From the NCBI GenBank assembly GCA_964540815.1, contig CAZIOH010000004.1:1-64000 (forward strand): a DNA stretch of 64,000 bases, written 5' to 3'. The position numbers and the translations under genes are program-made. Positions within the stretch are counted from its first letter, which is position 1. Every line of letters begins with the position of its first letter. Shown here piece by piece: positions 17,779 through 26,455 of this stretch. Under the pieces are notes generated by a model. The model ran no database searches, had not been told where the DNA came from, and saw nothing but the letters and a program-made list of their open reading frames with translations. This DNA comes from CAZIOH01 sp964540815 (GTDB lineage Bacteria; Myxococcota_A; Polyangia; Fen-1088).

Positions 17779-19791
17779 ATGCGAACGGGGCTCTACTGGA
17801 ACGTCGGAGTGGCGCTCTTCGCAGTGCTGGGTCTTTCCGCTTGCAAGAGCTTCACGGCGAAGGTGAAGGACGGCGGGATGGTGGTCATGGCCGATGCCGG
17901 CGGCGAAGACAAGGCTGCGACCGATGCTCGGGCAGCGGACGCGGCCGCGACCGACGCTGACGGTGGGAGCCCGGAAACCGGGGATGTGCGCCCAGGCACC
18001 GCGGGCACGCCCGGAGCCGCCGGTGCTACCGTCGGAGGCGTCGGGGGGGCGGGAGGCGTCGGAGGGGCGGGAGGCGGCACGAGCGGGGGCGCGGGTGGAG
18101 CGGGTGGGGCGGGTGATTGCGTGGGCGGGAGCGCGCGCTTGTGCAAGGACGACCCCGACCTTCGCGCGCTGGGGAATTGTGGCCAGGGCATGGAGATCTG
18201 TTCCGCCGGCCACTGGGGCGCTTGCAGTGTCCAGCCCGCGGCCAAGGATGGCTGCTCGCAGCCCGGGGACGACGCGAACTGTGACGGCCGGCCGAATGAC
18301 GGGTGCCCCTGCGTCGACGGCGCGTCCCGTCCGTGTGGACCTGCGGCGATTGGCATCTGCAAACCCGGCACGCAGACCTGCACCGGCGCGACCTGGCCCA
18401 CCGCGTGTCCAGGCGCCGTGACGGCCCAGCCCCGCGACTGCTCCTCGGCGACGAAGGACAACGACTGCAACGGCACCGCCGACAACCTCGATTCGACCTG
18501 CACCTGCGCCGTCGGCGCCACCTCGGCCTGTCCGGGCGCCACCACCGCCCAGTGCACGACGGGGCTGAGGACCTGCGTCCTGTCCGCGGACAAGGGCAGC
18601 AGTTCCTGGAGCTCGACATGCACCGCGCTGACCGGGGCCGCTTGCGGCACGGCGTCGTGCACCACCGATGCCTCGGGAAACGCGACCTTCACGCCCGCGG
18701 GGACCTGCAACAGCGCCGGGGGATGCACCGCCGGCGTGGCCGGTCCCTGTCCGGAAGGCCGGGCATGCTCGACCGCAACCGCGTGCAGCGTCGCCTGCAG
18801 TGGCACCACGGGCTGCGCCAATGGCTCCTATTGCTCGGGAACCACGTGCCTCGCGAAGAAGGCCGAGGGCGCCGCGTGCACCGCGGCCAGTGATTGCGCG
18901 CTGGGGTTCTGCGCCTCTGGATTCTGCTGCAACTCCGCTTGCACCGGCACGTGCTCGTCCTGCTCCTCCGCGAGCACCGGCGTGAGCAACGGGACGTGCG
19001 CGCCGGTCAAGGCTGGAGCAGCCGACCCGCTCGCTCGCTGCGCCGCCTCCGCTGTCGCCACCTGTGGCCTCGACGGCACCTGCGACGGCGCCGGCGCCTG
19101 CCGCCGGTGGGACTCGAATCAGGTCTGCAAGCAGACCTGCGACGCCACGGGAACGGTCACCTCCAAGTGCAATGGACAAGGGACCTGCGTGGCCGGCAGC
19201 CCGGTCTCGTGTCAGAAGTTCACGTGCAACGGTACCGTCTGCAGGACCGCCTGCGGCTCCGACGCCGATTGCGCGTCGAGCAGCGACACCTGTGTCTCGC
19301 CATCCTGCGTGCCAAGGTGTCGAACACAAAGCCCGAACAACATCGTTCCGAACGGCGGCTTCGACCTGGCGCCATGGGCGAACGGGGGCTTTCCCCGGTC
19401 CACCATGGACGCCACGGGATGCAGCACCTCGGGTTCCATCGAGGTCGACTTCGGAGACACCGGGGCGACGTCGCCCTGCTTCCCGGTCACTCCGGGCCGC
19501 ACCTACTTCTTCGGCTTCATGGGGCTACGGCAACAGACTTCGGATCTCTACTGTGACGTCATTCCCTTCTCCGATGTCGCTTGCTCGTTGCGAACGGATC
19601 CAAGCACGGGAGACGTGCTTCCCCTGCTGGGGGCTCAGAGCTCCCCGCCGAACGTCGTCAACGGCGTATGGACACGGGTCGACGAGACGGTGACGACCAG
19701 CGCGGTGACCCAGAGCGCGCGGGTTGGGTGCGTCATCGGTGCGAGCTTCTACGATATGGTCTACATGAACGGCAGCAGCGCTTCGTTCTGA
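17779..19791 (+). CDS. Cys-rich surface lipoprotein with C-terminal carbohydrate-binding-like domain
   Basis: 670-residue lipoprotein. The second of two close ATGs is preferred because AGGA lies 6 nt upstream; 17773 is the alternative. The lipobox is LSAC, followed by a Gly/Ala linker. The body (about 110-540) is full of cysteines in short disulphide-type repeats, including 'KDNDCNGTADN', a motif of MopE-type putative metal-binding regions. The final 150 residues ('NNIVPNGGFDLAPWANGGF' onwards) resemble a galactose-binding-like carbohydrate-binding fold. It lies 41 nt after the TPR/PEGA gene and the two are likely co-transcribed. The role is probably adhesion or polymer binding at the cell surface; the ligand is unknown. 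Confidence 0.75.
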   Translation: MRTGLYWNVGVALFAVLGLSACKSFTAKVKDGGMVVMADAGGEDKAATDARAADAAATDADGGSPETGDVRPGTAGTPGAAGATVGGVGGAGGVGGAGGGTSGGAGGAGGAGDCVGGSARLCKDDPDLRALGNCGQGMEICSAGHWGACSVQPAAKDGCSQPGDDANCDGRPNDGCPCVDGASRPCGPAAIGICKPGTQTCTGATWPTACPGAVTAQPRDCSSATKDNDCNGTADNLDSTCTCAVGATSACPGATTAQCTTGLRTCVLSADKGSSSWSSTCTALTGAACGTASCTTDASGNATFTPAGTCNSAGGCTAGVAGPCPEGRACSTATACSVACSGTTGCANGSYCSGTTCLAKKAEGAACTAASDCALGFCASGFCCNSACTGTCSSCSSASTGVSNGTCAPVKAGAADPLARCAASAVATCGLDGTCDGAGACRRWDSNQVCKQTCDATGTVTSKCNGQGTCVAGSPVSCQKFTCNGTVCRTACGSDADCASSSDTCVSPSCVPRCRTQSPNNIVPNGGFDLAPWANGGFPRSTMDATGCSTSGSIEVDFGDTGATSPCFPVTPGRTYFFGFMGLRQQTSDLYCDVIPFSDVACSLRTDPSTGDVLPLLGAQSSPPNVVNGVWTRVDETVTTSAVTQSARVGCVIGASFYDMVYMNGSSASF

Positions 19792-19794
19792 CGC

Positions 19795-19849
19795 ACGTCC
19801 GCGGCGTGTCCGCGGCGTGTCCGCGGCGTGTCCGCGGCGTGTCCGCGGC
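19795..19849. repeat. 11-bp tandem repeat, 5 units, upstream of the Ser/Thr kinase
   Basis: One imperfect and four perfect copies of GTGTCCGCGGC are placed head to tail immediately after the lipoprotein stop. Each contains the palindrome CCGCGG, giving identical dyad sites one helical turn apart. This could be a regulator-binding array for the downstream kinase or simply an unstable GC repeat. Confidence 0.9.
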
Positions 19850-20023
19850 AACGATCGGAGGTTCCCGTCCCAGACCCTGCCACTCCAGCGCCATGCTCTG
19901 ACGACGATGCGCCGGGGCGCAACAAGCGCGCCACGCCGGCGCCGGGATATGGCACAATTATGGTCGCCTCGTGCTGTCATCATGCCCACAGTCCTTGCTC
20001 TAGACCGCGTCCTCGCGGGGCAG

Positions 20024-21601
20024 ATGACCGACACGTTCGGACGCTACGAGCTGCTCGGGCGGCTCGGCGCGGGTGGGATGGCAGAGGTATTCGTGGCGCG
20101 CTGCGGGGACGTGCAGGGAATGCAGTCCCTGCTCGCGGTCAAGCGCATCCTGCCGCACCTCGCCGACGACGAGGCCTTCGTCGCGCTCTTCCGGCGTGAG
20201 GCGCAGATCTCCCTGCGCTTGCGCCACCGCGCCATCGCCCGCGTCTTCGAGGTCGGCCTGGCCGGAACAGCGTGGTTTCTGGCGATGGAGCTCGTTCCCG
20301 GGGAGTCGCTCGCTCATCTCTTGCGCGCGGAGAAGGACCACGGCGCGCCGGTCGACCCGCGCCTCGTCGCGTGGGTCGGCGCGGAGATCGCCTCGGCCCT
20401 GCACCACGCGCATGGTCTGATGGACGGCGCGTCACCGCTCGAGGTCATCCACCGCGACGTCAGCCCGCAGAATCTGCTCCTCGGCTTCGATGGGGCGCCC
20501 AAGCTCATCGACTTCGGCGTGGCGAGGTGCGTGCGGCTGTCGGACGCCACCCGGACCGGGACCGTGCGCGGGAAGCTCTCGTATGCGTCGCCCGAACAGC
20601 TCGGGGCAAGGACCCTCGACGGGCGGTCGGACCTCTTCTCGCTGGCGGTGGTCCTTCACGAATGGCTGAACGGGACGCCGCTGTTCACCCGCGATTCCGA
20701 GGCGGCGACCATTCAAGCGGTCCTCGAGGCGCCCGTTCGCCCCTCCCGTACCGCCCCGCGGCTGGGCGCCGTGCTGGCCCGGGCCCTCGAACGCTCGCCC
20801 GACAAGCGGTACGCCGACGGCGAAGCGATGGCCGACGCCCTGCTCGAGGCCGTCGGCGGACGCCCGGCTTCTCCCGAACGCCTGCTGGCGGCGCACCTCG
20901 CCGCCCGCTTCCCCGAACGCAAGAAGCGCTGGGAGGCCATCATCGCCGGGGGCGAGATCAACCTCGCCAACGTCGAGGTGGTGATGCAATCGCGGAGCCG
21001 GACCGTGCGCTCCGCCCCGACCACATCCTCCCTCACCTTGCCATCGGTGGCGGCGCCCACCAGGCCGCTCGGTGACAAGCGCTCGCGCACGGCCGGCCGC
21101 ACGCGACGGCAGACCCTGGGGGCCTTCGCGGGAATGGTCGGCTTGGGTGGTCTGCTCGTCGGAGCGCTGATCCGTCATCCTGCCCACTCCGGTGAGGGAG
21201 ACGGGACGGAGATCGCCGGTTCGCTCACGCCCTTGGCCTCGGCCGCACGGGCTCAGCTCGGGAACACCACCTCGACTGGGATTCTCCTGCCCACCCGCGC
21301 CGAGCGTCGCGCGCGAGACCCCGGCGCACCGCCCGGAGACGGTTCGTTGCCCGATGACGGCGCGCCAGCCGCGACCATCCAGGTGGGCCGCAGCGGCGAG
21401 AACGCCGACGACGCTCCCGGCAAGCGCGCCAGCCGGAGGCGCCGGCCCCGTCACACCGTCATCCCCGAAGGCAGGACGGTGGCCACCCCTTCGTCGTCGC
21501 GATCGACGCTTCCTCGGGCTGCGTCGCCATCTCGATCGCACGTCGAGGCGGGTAGGGCCGTGGTGAACGAGCTCGAGCCGAGCCCGTACGCGAAGCCGTG
21601 A
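20024..21601 (+). CDS. Membrane-anchored Hanks-type Ser/Thr protein kinase
   Basis: 525-residue kinase. Several in-frame starts exist (ATGs at 19949, 19982 and 20024); 20024 is chosen because the kinase domain begins at once ('FGRYELLGRLGAGGMAEVFVA'). Conserved elements: the Gly-rich loop; the ATP lysine in LLAVKRIL, near residue 40; catalytic HRDVSPQNLL, near 144; DFGVAR metal site, near 162; and 'LSYASPEQL' in place of APE. The kinase domain spans about 1-275. A basic juxtamembrane stretch, one TM (LGAFAGMVGLGGLLVGALI, about 365-385) and a 140-residue Ser/Pro-rich tail follow, so the tail should be periplasmic. Neither PASTA nor TPR repeats are seen. Neighbouring surface proteins with TPR/PEGA architecture may be its signalling partners (inference). 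Confidence 0.9.
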   Translation: MTDTFGRYELLGRLGAGGMAEVFVARCGDVQGMQSLLAVKRILPHLADDEAFVALFRREAQISLRLRHRAIARVFEVGLAGTAWFLAMELVPGESLAHLLRAEKDHGAPVDPRLVAWVGAEIASALHHAHGLMDGASPLEVIHRDVSPQNLLLGFDGAPKLIDFGVARCVRLSDATRTGTVRGKLSYASPEQLGARTLDGRSDLFSLAVVLHEWLNGTPLFTRDSEAATIQAVLEAPVRPSRTAPRLGAVLARALERSPDKRYADGEAMADALLEAVGGRPASPERLLAAHLAARFPERKKRWEAIIAGGEINLANVEVVMQSRSRTVRSAPTTSSLTLPSVAAPTRPLGDKRSRTAGRTRRQTLGAFAGMVGLGGLLVGALIRHPAHSGEGDGTEIAGSLTPLASAARAQLGNTTSTGILLPTRAERRARDPGAPPGDGSLPDDGAPAATIQVGRSGENADDAPGKRASRRRRPRHTVIPEGRTVATPSSSRSTLPRAASPSRSHVEAGRAVVNELEPSPYAKP

Positions 21602-21622
21602 AGCCGCCATCGTGAAGCCGCC

Positions 21623-22405
21623 ATGATGAGGGCCTCGAAGCTCGCGCTGTGGGCAACCCTTGGCCACGTCGTCTGGGCATGGCTCGGTGGCGCGCCACTG
21701 GCTCGGGCCGGCACCTGTCCACGCCTGCCGGCCGACCTGCGCTGCGAGCCCTTGCCCGACGAAGACCTGTCCAGGCGCGAAGCGCTTCGCGCCCTCGACG
21801 TCGCCGGGCGCGAAGCGGTGAGCCGGGGGGCCTTCGGCGAGGCGGCCACCGCCTTCGGGTGTCTCGTCGAAGGCGATCCCACCCCGGAGTCGGCGGGAAA
21901 CTTGGCGGTGGTGTTGCGCGAGCAAGGCGCCCTCGGGGATGCGCTCCTGATCGCGCGCTGCGCGGAGCAACTGGCGGTGCCCGGGGCGGTGCTCGAACGG
22001 GCGCGTGTCCGGCGGCGCGAGATGGAGCTGCGGCTCGGCCTCCCCACCGACGTGGCTCCTGTCCCCGTCCCAGGCCCCGCGACGACCGGGGCGACGTCGC
22101 TGGCAACGACGATCCCCACCGTCGTCGAGGCGCCCACCCCGATGTCGGCCCATGGCCGGGTCGACAGGCGCTGGAGCACCGCAGGGCTGGGGATCGGCGC
22201 CGCGGTGCTCCTCGGTGCGGGCATCTTGAACGCGGTGGCGCGAGATCGGGCACAGAACTTCGACCAGGAACAGCTCACCCGCGGCTACACGCAGCAAGCC
22301 CGCAGCTTGCGTGCCGACGCCCGCTCCCTCGAGGTGTGGAGCTGGATCGGTGCCAGCCTCGGTCTCGCCACCCTGGCCACCGGGGGCATCCTCCTCATCT
22401 TCTGA
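21623..22405 (+). CDS. Exported helical-repeat protein with two C-terminal TM segments
   Basis: 260-residue protein encoded 21 nt after the kinase, likely in the same transcript. The signal peptide ends near ARAGTC, and the mature part has TPR-like helices ('GREAVSRGAFGEAATAFGCLVEGDPTPESAGNLAVVLREQGA' region, about 55-120). A Pro/Thr linker precedes two hydrophobic segments (about 183-203 and 238-258). The architecture copies the C-terminal half of the TPR/PEGA protein at 16625, without the PEGA domain. Two ATGs occur back to back at the start, and no clear Shine-Dalgarno is visible. Function unknown; it is probably an accessory or sensor subunit working with the kinase. Confidence 0.7.
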   Translation: MMRASKLALWATLGHVVWAWLGGAPLARAGTCPRLPADLRCEPLPDEDLSRREALRALDVAGREAVSRGAFGEAATAFGCLVEGDPTPESAGNLAVVLREQGALGDALLIARCAEQLAVPGAVLERARVRRREMELRLGLPTDVAPVPVPGPATTGATSLATTIPTVVEAPTPMSAHGRVDRRWSTAGLGIGAAVLLGAGILNAVARDRAQNFDQEQLTRGYTQQARSLRADARSLEVWSWIGASLGLATLATGGILLIF

Positions 22406-22414
22406 CGGCGGCAG

Positions 22415-22915
22415 TCAGGGACAGGCGCCGCAGGTGGCGATCTGGAGCTGGTTGAGGCAGCACGTGCTCACCACGCCACCGCACGTGGTGCAGCTGCACC
22501 CGGGGGTGCAGAAGAAGCACCCCACCCCTTGTGGGGGACAAGCGAGATCGCTCGAACCGTCTCCTGCAGCGCCATCGCCGGGCTCGCCGGCATCGGCGTC
22601 GACCGTGCCGTCCGAGGGCTCGCCGTCGCCCGACGGGGCGATGTCCTGCGAGCCGTCTTCACCCCCGACCTCGGCGCCGTCGGCGGGAACGTCCACGAGA
22701 TCCCCCGCGCCGGCGTCCGGCTCGGCTCGACAGTCCCGCTTGCAGTGGCCGGCACAACACCCGAAGCCGCTCGGGCAGCTCGTGCCATCACAGGCGATGC
22801 CTTCTTGCCACGAGAGTTGAACGCACGAGGACGCGAGGGCCGCGAAGACCAGCAACGCGAAGGCGAGCCCCCCGACGGCCAGGGACGACGACGACGACAG
22901 CCACGACACACGCAT
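22415..22915 (-). CDS. Small Cys-rich lipoprotein
   Basis: 166-residue lipoprotein, convergent with the preceding gene across a 9-bp gap. The hydrophobic signal ends in ALASSC (near residue 31). Two Cys-rich segments flank an acidic Asp/Gly/Glu linker: CDGTSCPSGFGCCAGHCKRDC (about 42-62) and a C-terminal run with CFFCTPGCSCTTC and TCGAC. The ATG at 22915 touches an AGAGG, too close for normal initiation; a GTG two codons in, at 22909, has correct spacing and may be the real start. No family is recognised. Disulphide-stabilised surface exposure is likely. Confidence 0.7.
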   Translation of the reverse strand: MRVSWLSSSSSLAVGGLAFALLVFAALASSCVQLSWQEGIACDGTSCPSGFGCCAGHCKRDCRAEPDAGAGDLVDVPADGAEVGGEDGSQDIAPSGDGEPSDGTVDADAGEPGDGAAGDGSSDLACPPQGVGCFFCTPGCSCTTCGGVVSTCCLNQLQIATCGACP

Positions 22916-23139
22916 CCTCTGACGACGATAACAAATTCGACCTCCGCGGGCGTCGCGCAGAAGACCGCTCGGGTGCACGGCGCGGGTACGTATCGATACA
23001 CCCGGGATACAGGCGGAGCGGCTGCGCGCCTCGGCATTCTGGCCGTGTCCCGGGGTGTTCCCGGCGCCCTTCGGCGCGGCCGGGACCGCCTCGGGGAGCG
23101 GCGCGACCCTTGCTGAGGACACGCGGCGGAGGTTCCCAA

Positions 23140-24750
23140 ATGAATCGACCCGTCTCGTCGCTTCTTGCGCTCTCGCTCTTGTTTGGATTTGGCTGTTCCG
23201 GTGGCGGCGGCGGCGGCACCGGCCCCGACACCACCGTGGCCTCGGGAAAGACGGCCGCCGACCCGACCACCACCGCCGGCGGTGCGGCCGCGCCGCTCGC
23301 CACCAAGGATCCGGCCGTGCCGGCCGTGCCCTCGGTCGCCGTGGAACCACCCGCCTCCACCACCGCGGCGCCTCCCGCGCCCACCGTCGCTCCACCCGTG
23401 ACGGCCGACCCCGCCACCGCGGGGACCGTGACCGCCACGGGCGTCGCCTCGGCGGGCAGTCTCGTCGCGGGAACGCCTCCCGTGGCGGTGGATCCGGCGG
23501 CACCCTCGGCTCCCATGGGGCCGTCGTCGTCCTCACCTGGCATCTCCGCGGGCGCCACCGTCGACGTTGGGGGCCTGTCGGTGAACGCGGGCGTGACCAT
23601 CTCGGGTGGCGGCGGTGGATGGACGGGGGCCGGCACGCCTCCACCTTGGAACCCCACCCCCGGCCTGTGCGCGCCCGCGAACACCTTCAGCTATGCGCTC
23701 TGCACCTGTGACAGCCTGACTCAGGTCGGCGGTCTCGAGGTCGACAGCGGTCCGTCCGGGACGGGCTCGGTCGGCGTCAACGGCTTCAGCTCCATCGCCG
23801 ACATCAGCCGGGTGTCCGGGTCGTGGGTCTCGTGGCAGCAGTGGACCGCCGGCACGGCGGCCCACATCGGCGGCTCCCTCCGCAGCGGCACCAACGCGGT
23901 CATGGCCGGGGCCGTCTCGGTCGGCAAGGATCTCTGGGTGCGGCAGAACCTGCTCGGCGTCGGTCTCTTGAGCGTGGGCGGGGGAATGTCGGTGGGTGGG
24001 GACGACCTGTTCGTCGGTCTGCGCAGCATCGCGGGAGGTCGCACCGCCCCCACCGGGCGGATGCAGCCGCCGTGCGGCTGTGATGCGGGCTCGCGCTTCG
24101 ACGTGGTGGGAGCGGTGGAGCAGGCGCGCACGATGAACGACAACGCCGCGCGGGGCATCCCCTCGGGCGCCCGCCTCGACATCGGCTTCGAGCACGCGAG
24201 CCTCGACACGGGTCGCTACTACTTTCGCGGCGTCCACGACATCGGCATCGGCGTGCTCCGGATCCGCGGCAACGTGTCCATCTACATCGATGGCAGCCTC
24301 GACGAGATCGGCGCGGAGGCCATCCGCATGGATCCGGGCGCCACGCTCGATCTCTACGTCTCGGGCGCGGTGCGCCTCCTGGGCTTCACGCCGCTCGGCG
24401 ACCGTCACTCTCCCTCGTCCTTCCGCCTGTTCGTGGGCGGCGAGGATCGCCTGTCCATCTCGGCCGGGCTGCAGGAGCTCTACGGCTCCATCTATGCGCC
24501 CGCGGCCAACATCGTCATGGCAGGCGTGACCGTGGTGTGGGGCTCGCTGTTCGCCCGGGAGGTCATCTCGGGCGGCATCCTGGCCATCAACCACGCTGGC
24601 GCCGCGCCGACCTGCACGCCACCCGTGACCCCGCCTCCCCCGATCCCGCCTCCCACCTCTGGCGGCGACTGCGGCTGTTCGCTCGCCGATGTGCAGACCC
24701 CGGCCAGCACTCCGGTGGCGCCAACCCCCGCCCCCGAGATCGTGGAGTGA
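23140..24750 (+). CDS. Large Gly/Thr-rich lipoprotein with repetitive beta domain (DUF7305-like end)
   Basis: 536-residue lipoprotein. The ATG has GGAGG about 8 nt upstream. The signal ends in FGFGC (near residue 19), followed by about 150 residues of Thr/Ala/Pro/Gly linker. The body (about 180-500) is repetitive and rich in G-V-G-S units ('SVGKDLWVRQNLLGVGLLSVGGGMSVGG'-type strands), suggesting a stacked beta fold. Its closing segment ('LYGSIYAPAANIVMAG' and 'WGSLFAREV') resembles DUF7305-type surface proteins. Pro-rich C-terminus. Divergent from the small Cys-rich lipoprotein, with a 224-bp control region between them in which I recognise no firm promoter. Likely an adhesin or scaffold; function unknown. 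Confidence 0.7.
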   Translation: MNRPVSSLLALSLLFGFGCSGGGGGGTGPDTTVASGKTAADPTTTAGGAAAPLATKDPAVPAVPSVAVEPPASTTAAPPAPTVAPPVTADPATAGTVTATGVASAGSLVAGTPPVAVDPAAPSAPMGPSSSSPGISAGATVDVGGLSVNAGVTISGGGGGWTGAGTPPPWNPTPGLCAPANTFSYALCTCDSLTQVGGLEVDSGPSGTGSVGVNGFSSIADISRVSGSWVSWQQWTAGTAAHIGGSLRSGTNAVMAGAVSVGKDLWVRQNLLGVGLLSVGGGMSVGGDDLFVGLRSIAGGRTAPTGRMQPPCGCDAGSRFDVVGAVEQARTMNDNAARGIPSGARLDIGFEHASLDTGRYYFRGVHDIGIGVLRIRGNVSIYIDGSLDEIGAEAIRMDPGATLDLYVSGAVRLLGFTPLGDRHSPSSFRLFVGGEDRLSISAGLQELYGSIYAPAANIVMAGVTVVWGSLFAREVISGGILAINHAGAAPTCTPPVTPPPPIPPPTSGGDCGCSLADVQTPASTPVAPTPAPEIVE

Positions 24751-24836
24751 GCCTGCGGCGAGCGCGCCGGCTCCTCCGCACATGGGTGCGCCGCGAATGA
24801 CCTCGAGGTGAGACGACGACGAGAACCAATGGACCT

Positions 24837-24873
24837 CCGCGGCGGCCCGATCAGGGGCCGCCGCGGAATTTTT
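24837..24873 (+). terminator. Strong intrinsic terminator
   Basis: A 12-bp perfect stem (CCGCGGCGGCCC / GGGCCGCCGCGG), a 6-nt loop and a trailing AATTTTT. It ends transcription of the Gly/Thr-rich lipoprotein gene and overlaps the last codons of the convergent sigma-54 activator gene. Confidence 0.85.
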
Positions 24874-26275
24874 CCGCGTCGATGTGCCAGCGCTTGAGCC
24901 AGCGGTGTACCTGCATGCGGGTGCGCCGCATCGCCCGTGCCACGGCGCTGATGTTGCCCTGGTGGCGGGCCATCTGATCCAGCAGATCCGCACGCAGCGC
25001 TTCCGGCTCGGGCTCTGCCGGGCGGGACGAGGCGGTGGACGCCGACGCCCGACCGAGGGCCGTCTCCGCCAGCGCCTCGCGCCGAAACAAGCGGTCCGGC
25101 CCGGCCAGGGCCAGCAACGTCTTCAAGGTCTGTTCGAGCTCGCGCACGTTGAGCGGGAAATCGTGGGTGACGAGGGCCTCGGCGCAGCGGCGATCGAATC
25201 GATAGCTCGACGCCGCGGCGCCGGCCAGGCGTTCGAGCAACGAGGCCACGAGCAGGCCGAGGTCCATCCGCCGCACGCGCAACGGGGGCAGCTCGAGGTC
25301 GAGCCCGCGGATGCGGGCCAGGAGGTCGGCCCGGAAGCGTCCCTGCCTGACCAGGCCGTCGAGATCGGCGTGGGTGGCGCAGATGACCCGGAAGTCGACC
25401 TTCGTCCCCTCTCCCGTCGAGGCGCCGAGCGGAAGGACCTCGCGCTCTTGCAACACGCGCAGGAGCTTCACCTGCACGGCGGGCGAGAGCTCCCCGATCT
25501 CGTCGAGCAGGAGAGTTCCACCGGCGGCCGCTGCGATGAGGCCGGGGCGGTCCTTGTCCGCCCCCGAGAAGGCGCCGCGGCGGTAGCCAAAGAGCTCGCT
25601 CTCGATGAGGTTCTCGGGCAGGGCGGCGCAGTTCACCGCCACGAATCGGCCCTTGCGCCTCGACAGCGCGTGCACGGCGCGCGCCGCCACCTCCTTGCCG
25701 GTACCGGTCTCCCCGCGCAGCAGCACCGGCACGTCGCTCGGCGCGACCCGCGCCAGGCGATCGTGGGCTCTCTCGGCGTCCGGGGACAGGGTCCGCAGCT
25801 CGGGCGCCCCGGCGATCTCGACGGGGGCCCCGAGTGGGACTCCACGCCTCCGTCGGTGCAGGAGCAGCACGCTTCGCCCGACCACCGCCGTGCGCTCGTC
25901 CTCGAGAACCGCCGCGCGCACGGGTTGGCCGGCGATGAACGTGCCGTTCAACGAGGCGAGATCCTCGATGTGCACGCCGTCGCCCCGGTGCTCGACCACC
26001 GCGTGGCGCTCGGACACGCGCGCGTCGGGCAGGCGGACCCAGGTCTCGCCTTCGCGGTGGTCGACGGCGAGCGCCGCACCGCGGCCGATGACCAGCGTCT
26101 CCCCGAGCGGCACCTCGATCGCGCACCCGGTCGCCGCGGTGGGGGCGTCGCCGCACAGGACGACATAGAGGATGTCGCGCGCCGGACTCGAGTCCTCCGC
26201 CTGCGAAGCGTCGCGCTGGGTCCGGACCGTGCGATCGTCCTTCAATTCGCAGTCCCGCCGCAGTCCCGCGGTCAA
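24851..26275 (-). CDS. FHA-domain sigma-54-dependent transcriptional activator
   Basis: 474-residue enhancer-binding protein. The N-terminal FHA domain (about 35-130: TLVIGRGAAL, SERHAVVEHRG, SLNGTF) replaces a receiver domain, so control is expected by binding a phospho-Thr partner. The central AAA+ domain (about 145-390) has Walker A GETGTGKE, the sigma-54-contacting loop as GAFSGA rather than GAFTGA, and Walker B GGTLLLDEIGEL. The C-terminal Fis-type helix-turn-helix is NISAVARAMRRTRMQVHRW. The TTG start is uncertain; a second TTG ten codons in is possible. FHA activators of this type are characteristic of myxobacteria. The regulon is unknown; the convergent and divergent lipoprotein genes nearby are candidates. 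Confidence 0.9.
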   Translation of the reverse strand: MTAGLRRDCELKDDRTVRTQRDASQAEDSSPARDILYVVLCGDAPTAATGCAIEVPLGETLVIGRGAALAVDHREGETWVRLPDARVSERHAVVEHRGDGVHIEDLASLNGTFIAGQPVRAAVLEDERTAVVGRSVLLLHRRRRGVPLGAPVEIAGAPELRTLSPDAERAHDRLARVAPSDVPVLLRGETGTGKEVAARAVHALSRRKGRFVAVNCAALPENLIESELFGYRRGAFSGADKDRPGLIAAAAGGTLLLDEIGELSPAVQVKLLRVLQEREVLPLGASTGEGTKVDFRVICATHADLDGLVRQGRFRADLLARIRGLDLELPPLRVRRMDLGLLVASLLERLAGAAASSYRFDRRCAEALVTHDFPLNVRELEQTLKTLLALAGPDRLFRREALAETALGRASASTASSRPAEPEPEALRADLLDQMARHQGNISAVARAMRRTRMQVHRWLKRWHIDAEKFRGGP

Positions 26276-26455
26276 GCCCGCCGCGACGCGACGGCTGCTG
26301 GTGGGGGGGCCTCGAGGTCCGGCGTTTGAATGGGCGTCCCCGAATTCACCATGTCACCGCGCTCGATGGCTGCTCTCGAAACAGGACGCACGACGAGGAG
26401 GATACACCCGCTCTGGTCGTCCATATCGACTCGCCCCGGCTCGCGGTGCTCTGGT

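Noticed and set aside
19946..19962. Possible sigma-54 promoter (TGGCAC...) before the kinase
   Set aside because: The -12 GC element is absent at the required spacing.
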